Shown one piece after another: positions 42,669 through 50,324 of a DNA stretch of 64,000 nt. Both the position numbers and the translations under genes were made by a program. The stretch is from Actinophytocola sp036378875 (GTDB lineage Bacteria > Actinomycetota > Actinomycetes > Mycobacteriales > Pseudonocardiaceae): positions 186,001-250,000 of the forward strand of contig NZ_DASUVO010000073.1 of the NCBI RefSeq assembly GCF_036378875.1, given 5' to 3'. Positions within the stretch are counted from its first letter, which is position 1. Every line of letters begins with the position of its first letter. Below the pieces are notes generated by a model. The model saw nothing but the letters and a program-made list of their open reading frames with translations, had not been told where the DNA came from and searched no databases.

Positions 42669-43784
42669 TCATGATGCGACCGACAGCACGGGAATGCGGA
42701 TGTTGGGCAGCGGGCGGTAATCCACCTGATCCGGCAGGCTCGCCGCGTCGAAACCGTTGCCCAGCAACTCACCGACGACGCCGACGGTGATCGCCACCGC
42801 GAGCGTCTGCCCCGGGCAGCCGTGCGGTCCGGCGCCGAACGTGAACACCACCGGGTCGGCGCGGTCGGCGCGGAACTCGTGGGGATCGGGGTTGACCTCG
42901 GGGTCTCGGTTGGCGGCGGCCACGACGGCCAGGACCGACTGACCCGCTTCGACTTCCGCGTCACCGAACCGGAACGGGGCGACGGCGAAGCGTCGCGTGT
43001 TGTGCACCGGGGCGTCGTGGCGGACGACCTCGTCGACGAACGCCGTCAGGTCGGCCGGCGCGGGGTGGCGGGCCAGGGCCAGCAGCGTGTTGCCGATCAG
43101 GCCGGCGGTGGCGTCATAGGTCTGGGACAGGAAGCCGATGCCGTTGGCCAGCAAGGGCCCGGTCTCGTGCCAGTCGGCGCCCTCGGCGGCACGAACGAGG
43201 TCGCCGAGCAGGCTGCCGGACCGGCGGTCCAGCGCCGGACCCATCAGGTCACGCAGCGCGGCCGCCGCCGTGGCCGCCGCCGTCAGGTCGTCCGGGGTGG
43301 CGGAGGCGGGCAGGCAGCGGACGAAGTCGCCGATGAGGCGGGCGGCCTCGGCGCTGTGGCCGTCGTCGAGGCCACAGACGGTGGCGACGACCTGTGCTGG
43401 GACGTTGAACATGAGTTCGTCGAGGCGTTCGGTCCTGGCCGCGCGGTCGGCGGCGAGCTTGACCACCTGCGCGCGGTCGACCCGACCGAGCGCGGTGACC
43501 ACGACGTCCTTGAGGCGGTCGTGCAGGTCGCCGTCGGTCATCCGGACGAGGTTGCCGAACACGTCGCCGGCGGGCGTGCCCACGATGCCGGGCGGGACCG
43601 GTGCGTCGGCGGGGCGCACGCGCAGTGTCGGGTCGGACAGGACCGCGTCGACCGCACGCGCGCCGGCCGCCACCCACAGGCCGAGTTCCTCGTCGAACGA
43701 GAACGGCCGTTCGGCGACCAGGCTCGCGTAGTAGGGATAGGGGTCCGCCTGACGGACGGCGTCGATGGGCGACACTCCGCGCAC
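42669..43784 (-). CDS. Cytochrome P450 of the hydrazine-NRPS cluster
   Basis: 371 residues, short for a P450. K-helix DEVVRHDAPVHNTRR (ExxR) and haem loop VFTFGAGPHGCPGQTLAVA with the Cys ligand are intact. The I-helix reads GFLSQTYDATAGLIGN: the acid Asp is kept but the usual proton-relay Thr after it is Ala, as in P450s that use substrate or water for proton delivery. GTG 43784 starts six bases after the oxidase stop; another GTG nine bases in is possible. No ferredoxin or reductase is encoded in the cluster. Expected to oxidise a pathway intermediate, perhaps carrier-bound. Confidence 0.92.
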   Translation of the reverse strand: MRGVSPIDAVRQADPYPYYASLVAERPFSFDEELGLWVAAGARAVDAVLSDPTLRVRPADAPVPPGIVGTPAGDVFGNLVRMTDGDLHDRLKDVVVTALGRVDRAQVVKLAADRAARTERLDELMFNVPAQVVATVCGLDDGHSAEAARLIGDFVRCLPASATPDDLTAAATAAAALRDLMGPALDRRSGSLLGDLVRAAEGADWHETGPLLANGIGFLSQTYDATAGLIGNTLLALARHPAPADLTAFVDEVVRHDAPVHNTRRFAVAPFRFGDAEVEAGQSVLAVVAAANRDPEVNPDPHEFRADRADPVVFTFGAGPHGCPGQTLAVAITVGVVGELLGNGFDAASLPDQVDYRPLPNIRIPVLSVAS

Positions 43785-43790
43785 TCCGAA

Positions 43791-45935
43791 TCAGATCATC
43801 AGCTCGGCCAGGTCGTCTCCGGGAGACGTCAGGCCGCGCAGCAGTTGGTGTTCGACAAAGTACGCGAACGAGGCGTAGCCGCGCCACACGCGTCGCCACT
43901 CCTCACCCACGGCGGCCTCGCCGACGGTGCGTGCCACACTGTCCAGATAGGACACGATGATGTCGGCGGCCTGTCTGGTGTGACCTGCCGAGAAGTTGTC
44001 GATGGCCAGGTGCGCCGCCTCGTAGCAGTCGTCGAACCCGTGATGACGCAGCTTCTGCGCCTCGTGCAGCCGCAGCTCGCCGGACCCGAACATCTCGATC
44101 GCCAGGTTGTAGCCGAGGATCTCGTTGTAGAACCGGTCCGGATGCAGGCACATGCACAGCTGGTGGATGGAGAAACCGTACAGGTCGTCTGGCAGTTCGT
44201 CCTGCTCCATGAACGCCGCGTCCCGGATGTGCGGCAGCCGCAGGCCGAGGCTGGCGATCACGCGGTGGGTCAACGTGATGTGGTTCTTGCGCAGGTCACC
44301 GTGTCCCATCTCGTCGGCGTAGATCGAGAACAGCATGGCGTCGCTGTCCCGCTCACCGTGGCCGAGGTGACCGAGGCGGTGCAGCCAGGCGCCGTCGATC
44401 AGGTAGCCGAGCAGGTACGTGGTCTGGGTGAAGATCACCTCGTCGCGGTCCGGGATCGTCTCGAGCGGAGAGTACGGGTCGACCAGCTTGTCCCAGTAGA
44501 CCCGTTCCGCCCGTTCGTAGAGCGCCTCGGCGCTGTACTCGAACCAGGTCGCGTCGGTGTACCTGCCGGCGGCCCCGTGGGTGAACAGGATCTCGGCGTC
44601 GGCCAGGTAGCGCTCGGCGCGTTGCCGGGCCAGCGGCAGGGTGTTGGGGAAGTTCTCGATGTTCGCCAGGCGATAGAACAGTTCCCGGTCGTTGAAAGGC
44701 TCGGGCTCGGCGATCACGACATCCGCGGGGGCGCTGTCGGCGATCGCGCGACGCCATGCCTGTGCCCGGCCGTCGCCGACGGTGTTGGGGGAGATCACGA
44801 TCTCCGGTCGGTGTCCGGCTTGGACGGTGGCCACCCAGTCGCGGAAGGTCGCGGCCTCGCGTTCGTCGAAGATGCCGAACATGGGTCCGCCGAACTTCAT
44901 CGCGCGGATGAACCGGCACGGCCCGTCGGGTTCGGGGCGCAGCTGGCGGGACTCCCGGAACTCGGCCAGGAACGCGGCGAGATCGAGGTCGGGCTCGCCG
45001 AACGTGTCGGACAGGAGCAGCTCGCCGATCCGCACGCCACCATGCTGACGCCCGGCCATGGGAGCGTGGCGCGCGATGATCTCGGCCACCCTGGACTCGA
45101 GCGACAGGCCCGCGCGCCAGGCACTGAGCTCGGCGAGCATCGCCACGTGCTCACGTTCCAGGGTGATCACGAGCTGGATGGCCGCCGCGGTGCGGTGCCG
45201 GGTGGGTTCGTCGGCCATGCCGAGGTACTCGGTCAGGACGTCACGCAACTCCTGCTCGGAGAGCACCGGTGAGGTTCCGGCCAGCAGGTCGTCGACGCCC
45301 AGCGTGTGGAACGCGTGGTGCACGCCGACGACCTCCGGCAGGAAGTTGGCCGGAAGCCTGGTCAGGGCCAGGTAGAAGCAGGCGTGCAACGCGGTCAGTT
45401 GGCGGGCGTTCGCCCGGCGAAGGAAGTCGGCCGCCCCGATCTCCGGGAGGTAGACGCCCATCGCCTCCATGGCTCGCCGGCGCACGTTGTGCACCGCGCG
45501 TTGCGGGTTGCCCTCGCCGCGCTGCCGGAAGTGTTGTGCGTACAGGCGGTTGACGATGATCGCCGGTTGGGTGGCCGGCTGGGACACGGCCTCCAGCCAG
45601 CAGCCGCCGAGCAGGCTGAGCGGGGCGCGCTGACGCAGGACGTCCTCGTCGTGAGCCAGGTCGCGCAGCACGGCGGCCAGCTCGTCGCGGGTCGAAAGCA
45701 ACTGGGCCGCAAGGGTGTCGCTGTCCGTCGCGTCGGCCGGCAGAAAGGCGCTCAGGATGCGACGAGCGGCGAGGAAGGTCGACTCCGACTCCTGATCGCG
45801 CAACAGGCGGTGGAACAGCACGTCGGGTTCGGCGGCCAGGATGGTCGCCGTCTCGTCCACGGCGAGCTTGCTGAACTCGAAGGGACGCGACGGGAGCGCG
45901 GTCATCGTGTCCGGCAGTTCGAACGTGTCGTTCAT
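43791..45935 (-). CDS. Large haem-oxygenase-like di-iron oxidase (iron-containing redox enzyme family)
   Basis: 714 residues from ATG 45935. The C-terminal ~250 residues have the HDO pattern: SIYADEMGHGDLRKNHITLTHRV (ExxH), FYNEILGYNLAIEMFG, and DDCYEAAHLAIDNFSAGHTRQ (ExxH, Asp, His), which supply di-iron ligands. The N-terminal ~450 residues contain a second helical region (ALHACFYLALTRLPANFLPEVVGVHHAF, QLVITLEREHVAMLAELSAW) and an FIRAMKFGGPMFGIFDEREAATFRDWV stretch; they may be a degenerate duplicate or partner domain. HDO enzymes oxidise amines to nitro or N-hydroxy groups, cleave C-C bonds, or make N-N bonds (SznF, BelK/HrmI, BesC, UndA). Its place in a hydrazine cluster suggests N-oxidation or desaturation of the hydrazine (inference). 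Confidence 0.75.
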   Translation of the reverse strand: MNDTFELPDTMTALPSRPFEFSKLAVDETATILAAEPDVLFHRLLRDQESESTFLAARRILSAFLPADATDSDTLAAQLLSTRDELAAVLRDLAHDEDVLRQRAPLSLLGGCWLEAVSQPATQPAIIVNRLYAQHFRQRGEGNPQRAVHNVRRRAMEAMGVYLPEIGAADFLRRANARQLTALHACFYLALTRLPANFLPEVVGVHHAFHTLGVDDLLAGTSPVLSEQELRDVLTEYLGMADEPTRHRTAAAIQLVITLEREHVAMLAELSAWRAGLSLESRVAEIIARHAPMAGRQHGGVRIGELLLSDTFGEPDLDLAAFLAEFRESRQLRPEPDGPCRFIRAMKFGGPMFGIFDEREAATFRDWVATVQAGHRPEIVISPNTVGDGRAQAWRRAIADSAPADVVIAEPEPFNDRELFYRLANIENFPNTLPLARQRAERYLADAEILFTHGAAGRYTDATWFEYSAEALYERAERVYWDKLVDPYSPLETIPDRDEVIFTQTTYLLGYLIDGAWLHRLGHLGHGERDSDAMLFSIYADEMGHGDLRKNHITLTHRVIASLGLRLPHIRDAAFMEQDELPDDLYGFSIHQLCMCLHPDRFYNEILGYNLAIEMFGSGELRLHEAQKLRHHGFDDCYEAAHLAIDNFSAGHTRQAADIIVSYLDSVARTVGEAAVGEEWRRVWRGYASFAYFVEHQLLRGLTSPGDDLAELMI

Positions 45936-45943
45936 GGTCCCCC

Positions 45944-46864
45944 CTACTGGACGAGTTCTCTGAGCAGGACGCCGGTTCGCGCGCCAGGGACACTGGATGC
46001 CAGCAGGTGGTACTGGCCGGGCCTGACGTGGCCGAGGGCGGTCCGGTCGACCAGGTTGATCAACGGGTCGGCGGCGAAGCAGTGGCCGACCCTGCTGATG
46101 TTGGCGGTCCAGAGCTGTTCGGCGGTGAACCCGGCCTGTCGCTCCTTCATCACCAGCAGCGGCAGGAAGATGTTGTTGTGCATGAGGCCGGCCACGTCCC
46201 CGAGCTTCATGCCCAGCGGCCCCAACAGATCCTCGTTCACCTGGCGGGCGAGGTCGGCGTCGATCTGGTTGGCGCCGTCCAGCGAGCCGGTGTCCTGGGC
46301 GGACGCGCACGCGACCAGGTGGAAGCCGTCGCCGCCCTCGTCGCCGGCGGTCACCACGCAGCTCGCCGCCCCGTCGCTGAACAGGGCGTAGTTGGCCATC
46401 CGGTCGGCCTCGTCGCGGACCTGGTCGGTGGTGATCACCAGCACCCGGCCGAACCGTCCACTCGCGACGAACGAGCGCGCAACGTCGAGCGCGGACAGGA
46501 AGTTCAGGCACCGGTTGAAGTTCAGCCCGAAGAACGGGATGTCGCGCAGGCCGATACCGGTCAGCACGGCCTCCATGACACGACCGTGCCCGTCGGCCGG
46601 CCCGGGAACCTCGGTGCTGCACAGGATCAGCGCGTCGATCGACCCCGGTTCGAGCCCGGCGGCACGCAACGTGGCCGTGCCGCTCTCCGCCGCCATCGCC
46701 GCCAGGCCACGTTCGGTGCGGAACACGCTGCCCCAGCCCCACAACCCCGGGTCGGGCACCATCCGGAACTCCTCGGCCCTGGCCGGTAGGTTCGCGATCT
46801 GACCGTGCTCGATCTCGTGCTCGCCGAGCACGTAGGCGGGCCCGCGCAGTAGGACCGAGCTCAT
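45944..46864 (-). CDS. KASIII-like condensing or acyl-transfer enzyme
   Basis: 306 residues from ATG 46864. Thiolase fold of the FabH group: FFGLNFNRCLNFLSALDVA with the acyl-accepting Cys ~119, RVLVITTDQVRDEADRM, YALFSDGAASCVV, and near the end VAGLMHNNIFLPLL with the catalytic His. Where FabH has Gly-Asn-Thr, this protein reads RVGHCFAADPLINLVD, so the decarboxylating Asn is not conserved. That pattern suggests acyl transfer or non-decarboxylative chemistry, as in CerJ-type ester or amide formers, rather than fatty-acid initiation. It overlaps the preceding lyase gene by four bases. A likely partner is the stand-alone ACP at 50052-50324. Confidence 0.82.
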   Translation of the reverse strand: MSSVLLRGPAYVLGEHEIEHGQIANLPARAEEFRMVPDPGLWGWGSVFRTERGLAAMAAESGTATLRAAGLEPGSIDALILCSTEVPGPADGHGRVMEAVLTGIGLRDIPFFGLNFNRCLNFLSALDVARSFVASGRFGRVLVITTDQVRDEADRMANYALFSDGAASCVVTAGDEGGDGFHLVACASAQDTGSLDGANQIDADLARQVNEDLLGPLGMKLGDVAGLMHNNIFLPLLVMKERQAGFTAEQLWTANISRVGHCFAADPLINLVDRTALGHVRPGQYHLLASSVPGARTGVLLRELVQ

Positions 46865-47697
46865 GTTCGCTCCTTGGTGGACAGCAGTGCGTTGATCTCG
46901 GCGTACGGCACCGCCCGGGTGGTGAAGGTGAACGTGCCCGACTCCTGGATCTCCCGCGCGGCACTCAGTGCCTCGCCCAGCGCGGCCCTGGCCAGCGCGG
47001 ACCCGAGACTGATCCGCCGGACGCCACAGTCGCGCAGCTCCGCGACCGAGTACGGCCCGCCGATCGTGACGTGGTTGACCGGACGGCTCACCGCCGCGCA
47101 GACCGTGCGGACCGCGTCCAGGTCGGGCAGTGCCGGCGCGAACAGCACGTCCGCCCCGGCCTCCTCGAAGGCCTGCAGGCGGCGGATGGTGTCGTCCAGG
47201 TCCTGCCGGCCGTACAGGAAGTTCTCCGCACGCGCGGTCAGTGTGAACGGGAACGGCAGGGCCCTGGCCGCCTCGACCGCGGCGGCGACCCGCTCCACGG
47301 CCGTCTCGAACGGCCGGATCGGCTCGTCCGGGTCGCCCGTCGCGTCCTCGATCGAGCCGCCGACGGCCCCGGCCTCGGCCGCCAGCCGGATGGTCTCCCC
47401 GATTCCGTCGGCATCCGAGGCGTAGCAGTCCTCCAGATCGGCCGACACCGGAAGGTCGGTCGCCGCGACGATCGTGCGCGCGTTGGCCAGCGTCTCGTCC
47501 CGGTCGATGGCGCCGTCGCCCCGGCCGAGCGAGTAGGCGAGGCCCGCGCTCGTGGTTGCCAGCGCGGGGAAACCCAGCTGGGTCAGCAGACGCGCGGAGC
47601 CGGCGTCCCATGGGTTCGGGATGACGAACGTGTCCCGGTGGAGCTCGGCGAACGCGACACCCCGGCGGTGCTGCTCCTCGGCGGCAAGCTGCTGCAT
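46861..47697 (-). CDS. Isocitrate lyase / PEP mutase-family C-C lyase
   Basis: 278 residues. ATG 47697 is chosen because AGGAGG lies nine bases upstream; the in-frame GTG at 47703 would leave only three. TIM-barrel landmarks: FVIPNPWDAGSARLL, ALATTSAGLAYSLG, PVSADLEDCYASD, GGSIEDATGDPDEPIRP, FTLTARAENFLYG, ADVLFAPALPDLDAV, and NHVTIGGPYSVAELRDCGV. The EDKxxxxxNS signature of true PEP phosphonomutases is missing, so phosphonate synthesis is not implied. Likely a 2-methylisocitrate lyase-like or oxaloacetate-type lyase. It might supply glyoxylate or a small acid to the pathway, but this is a guess. Confidence 0.85.
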   Translation of the reverse strand: MQQLAAEEQHRRGVAFAELHRDTFVIPNPWDAGSARLLTQLGFPALATTSAGLAYSLGRGDGAIDRDETLANARTIVAATDLPVSADLEDCYASDADGIGETIRLAAEAGAVGGSIEDATGDPDEPIRPFETAVERVAAAVEAARALPFPFTLTARAENFLYGRQDLDDTIRRLQAFEEAGADVLFAPALPDLDAVRTVCAAVSRPVNHVTIGGPYSVAELRDCGVRRISLGSALARAALGEALSAAREIQESGTFTFTTRAVPYAEINALLSTKERT

Positions 47698-47715
47698 GAC
47701 CACGATCCTCCTGAG

Positions 47716-48423
47716 TCAGATCAGTTCGACGTGGTTGTCAGCATGGACCAGTTCGCGCAGCAGCTCGATGACCACCGCCGGTCGCGTGTCGAGGTAGAAG
47801 TGGCCGCCGTCGACCCAGTGGCGGGCCGGCGGCTTCACGCACTCGTGCTGCCACCCCTCCAGCTGCGCGGGCCCGACGTGTGGGTCCTCCCTGCCGTTGA
47901 TCAGCGAGACGTCCACGGCCAGCGGTGGCGCGGGCCGGTACCGGTAGCCCGCGGCCAGCCGGAAGTCCGCGATCACCCCGGGCAGCAGCAGCTCGAGCAC
48001 GTCCTCGTCGGCGAGGATCTCCGGTGGTAGGCCGCCGAAGAAACCCAGCGCCTCGGCGAACTCCCTGCCCCGCAGCCGGGCCAGCTCGCGTACCCGCCGC
48101 GACGGCAGCAGCGACGGCGCCGACAGCCCGGACGCGACGAGATGGCGCAGCTCCGGCAGATCATCGAGCCGGCGGGCCACCTCGAACGCGATCAGCGCGC
48201 CGAGGCTGTGCCCGAACAGGTAGACGGGTCGACGGTCGGCCTTGGTGGCGGCGCGCACCGCCGCGGTCGAGGCGTCGATCACCTCGTCGATGGATCCGCC
48301 TCGGATCGGCATCCCGACGAGGACCGCGTCCGATTCCAGGTCGGACTGCCAGGCGGAGAACATGTCGGGGTTGCCGCCCGCGTACGGAAAGCAGAACACC
48401 CGGGGTGACCACCGGTCAGGCAT
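47716..48423 (-). CDS. Type II thioesterase
   Basis: 235 residues from ATG 48423. Alpha/beta hydrolase of the NRPS/PKS editing type: RVFCFPYAGGNPDMFSAW, nucleophile elbow YLFGHSLGALIAFEVARRL, SLINGREDPHV with Asp, and VDGGHFYL with His. It clears stalled or wrong acyl groups from carrier domains. It overlaps the C45 gene by eight bases and lies 18 bases before the lyase gene. Confidence 0.93.
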   Translation of the reverse strand: MPDRWSPRVFCFPYAGGNPDMFSAWQSDLESDAVLVGMPIRGGSIDEVIDASTAAVRAATKADRRPVYLFGHSLGALIAFEVARRLDDLPELRHLVASGLSAPSLLPSRRVRELARLRGREFAEALGFFGGLPPEILADEDVLELLLPGVIADFRLAAGYRYRPAPPLAVDVSLINGREDPHVGPAQLEGWQHECVKPPARHWVDGGHFYLDTRPAVVIELLRELVHADNHVELI

Positions 48424-49450
48424 CGATGCGTTCCCTTCCGGACCGGAACGTGTGCGTCGACGCGCCGGCCGGGTCGCCCCGGCGGACGTGCAGCTCACCG
48501 GCCCCCGGGAGCATGACGACCGCCGCGACCGTCCTTTCACGACGGATGTCCCCGGTGTCGGTGACCCGGATGGGTTTGGTGGACAGCAGCTCGAAGTGCT
48601 CCGCCACGTCCGCGTCCGGCGTCATGGCGGCCAGGCCCTTACGGCACGTCTCCAGGCGTTGCACGGAGGAGTTGCGTGCGAACACGTTGAGTTCGTCGTG
48701 CGGTACGAAGTCCGGGTGCAGGAAGTGGTTGGTGTGTATGACCTCCGTCGTCGCCGCGACGCGGACGTCGTCGCCGAGGATCTCCACGTGCGTGGCCTTG
48801 ACCGGGTCGCACAGCGTCAGCGAGCGGGAGCTGGCCAACCGCAGCCCGTGGAGGATCTCCAGCGCCTCGTCCATCCCCGTGGCGGTGTCGAGCAGGTGGC
48901 GGATGGCGAGGTACGGCGGCAGGCCGGGCCGCCACTCGCCGCCCAGCACCAGGTTCAGCCCGATCGCCAGCCCGTGGCGGTTCACCCCGAGGTAGCCGAG
49001 CAGCCCGCCGAAGCTGAGTACCAGCGCCTGTCCGGTGTCCAGCACGCAGATCTGGTCGTCGAGGTCGCCGTTGAGGTCCACCGTCTGGGCCAGCACCGGG
49101 GAGGCGCCGGCGCTGGCGTAGGTGGTGCAGTCGCCCATCGTCGGAATCCGCTGGTACCCCATGATCTCGCGACGGAGCTGCAGCAGTAGCGCCTGTTCGG
49201 GGTCGATGCCGGCGCCCTGTGCCAGGCCCCGGATCTCCTCGGCGAGCGCGGGTGTCGCGTCTTCGATCTTCTCTTGGTAGTCGGAGATCAACGGCCGCAG
49301 CGACGCCATGGTCGTCGGGGCCGGGAGGATCCGGTTGAGCCGGCACAGGTCGTCGTCGAGAAAGGCGTGCAGTGCCGCCGCCCGCGCCGCCCCGTGCCGG
49401 TAGCCGCGCTCGAACGGGTCGCCGTGCACCCGCACCAACGGAACGGTCAT
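48416..49450 (-). CDS. C45-family (isopenicillin N acyltransferase-like) self-processing acyltransferase/hydrolase
   Basis: 344 residues. Ntn-hydrolase of peptidase family C45: an N-terminal helical part (HGDPFERGYRHGAARAAAL, AEEIRGLAQGAGID) ends at MGDCTTYASAGASPVLAQTVDLNGDL, where Cys after Gly-Asp is the expected self-cleavage nucleophile. Then LGVNRHGLAIGLNLVLGG and LTLCDPVKATHVEI match the family. Such enzymes exchange or remove N-acyl groups. In this operon it could take off an acyl group placed by the GNAT, or transfer a final acyl chain. No beta-lactam genes accompany it. ATG 49450 overlaps the GNAT stop. Confidence 0.85.
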   Translation of the reverse strand: MTVPLVRVHGDPFERGYRHGAARAAALHAFLDDDLCRLNRILPAPTTMASLRPLISDYQEKIEDATPALAEEIRGLAQGAGIDPEQALLLQLRREIMGYQRIPTMGDCTTYASAGASPVLAQTVDLNGDLDDQICVLDTGQALVLSFGGLLGYLGVNRHGLAIGLNLVLGGEWRPGLPPYLAIRHLLDTATGMDEALEILHGLRLASSRSLTLCDPVKATHVEILGDDVRVAATTEVIHTNHFLHPDFVPHDELNVFARNSSVQRLETCRKGLAAMTPDADVAEHFELLSTKPIRVTDTGDIRRERTVAAVVMLPGAGELHVRRGDPAGASTHTFRSGRERIDA

Positions 49451-50052
49451 GGTGCCGACAACACCTTCGGTTGGCTCAGCAGCTCCTCACGCAGCTTCGG
49501 CCATTCGGGCCTGAGGACGCTGAAGAACACGGCGTCGCGGCGGCGCCCGCCCGGCATCGGGTTGAAGCTGCGCAGCGTTCCTTCCTCGGTGGCCCCGATG
49601 TTGCGCAGCCCGTGGCGTGCCTGGATGTTGAGGGCGTCGGTCTTGAACTCCACCCGCTCGGCGCCCAGCTCCTCGAATGCCTGTCGCAACATCAGGAACT
49701 TGGCCCAACGGTTGATGCCCTGACCGCGGAAGTCCGCGCCCAGCCAGGACCAGCCGATCTCGAGGCGGCCATCCGCCTCGGCGATGTTGCAGAAGCTCAT
49801 GCTGCCGGCCGCGCGACCGGTGCTCCTGTCGGTGATGTGGTAGACCACCCGGCGCCCGGCCTCCTGGTCGGCGATGGCCGCGTCGAAGAACGCGTCGAAG
49901 TCGGCGTCGGTCTCGATCAGCGTGATGAAGTAGCGCCAGATGTGCGGGTCCATCGCGATGGCACGCAGCGACTCCCGGTCGTCCGGCCGAAGTGGACGGA
50001 GGACGACATGGTCGTTCTCCAGTGCGGTCATGGCCTGCTGTGCCCAGCCCAT
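49447..50052 (-). CDS. GNAT acyltransferase (RimJ/RimL-like)
   Basis: 201 residues. ATG 50052 shares its A with the carrier-gene stop (TGATG); a second ATG 21 bases in is possible. GNAT core: VVLRPLRPDDRESLRAIA, GSMSFCNIAEADGRLEIGWSWLG, then the acetyl-CoA loop FRGQGINRWAKFLMLRQAFEELGAERVEFKTDALNIQARHGLRNIGATEEG. It lies directly after an acyl ligase and an ACP. The same trio occurs in triacsin biosynthesis, where the GNAT acylates carrier-bound hydrazinoacetate. Acylation of a hydrazine nitrogen is therefore the preferred role (inference from context). Confidence 0.85.
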   Translation of the reverse strand: MGWAQQAMTALENDHVVLRPLRPDDRESLRAIAMDPHIWRYFITLIETDADFDAFFDAAIADQEAGRRVVYHITDRSTGRAAGSMSFCNIAEADGRLEIGWSWLGADFRGQGINRWAKFLMLRQAFEELGAERVEFKTDALNIQARHGLRNIGATEEGTLRSFNPMPGGRRRDAVFFSVLRPEWPKLREELLSQPKVLSAP

Positions 50053-50324
50053 CACGCCACCGTCCCCACGTTCTGTGCCAGCGCCTCGGTGACGTCGCGC
50101 AGGGTGCGCATGGCGCTCACGTCGGCCTCGGTGAACGCGCTCACGCCGACGCCGGTGTCGTCGCACACCGACATGAGGAACAGGACCTTGTTGAGCGAGG
50201 TCAACCCGTAGCCACCGGCCATGTCCACGTCCAGGTCCAGTTCGTCCGGCGCGGACCCGGACTCCAGCACCCTGGCGAGGTTCTCCCTGGCCAGTCGCTC
50301 GATTTGGGCAATGTCACCGTGCAT
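50052..50324 (-). CDS. Stand-alone acyl/peptidyl carrier protein
   Basis: 90 residues from ATG 50324. Four-helix carrier protein with the phosphopantetheine Ser in GYGLTSLNKVLFLMSV, an acidic helix before it (DELDLDVDM) and TLRDVTEALAQNVG at the end. The spacing and length match free ACPs. It overlaps the acyl ligase gene by 11 bases, so the ligase is its probable loader. It needs a phosphopantetheinyl transferase from elsewhere. Confidence 0.88.
   Translation of the reverse strand: MHGDIAQIERLARENLARVLESGSAPDELDLDVDMAGGYGLTSLNKVLFLMSVCDDTGVGVSAFTEADVSAMRTLRDVTEALAQNVGTVA

Noticed and set aside
42822..45272. Very long open frame on the + strand opposite the P450 and di-iron oxidase genes
   Set aside because: Antisense shadow caused by high third-position GC; repetitive Val/Gly/Arg composition with no family motif.
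46861..47697. PEP mutase, hence phosphonate biosynthesis
   Set aside because: The EDKxxxxxNS signature is absent and no phosphonopyruvate decarboxylase is nearby.
40444..49450. Beta-lactam pathway (C45 acyltransferase plus aminoadipate-type enzymes plus Cys NRPS)
   Set aside because: No ACV-type single synthetase, isopenicillin N synthase, lysine aminotransferase or beta-lactam synthetase is present; the saccharopine pair fits lysine recycling better.
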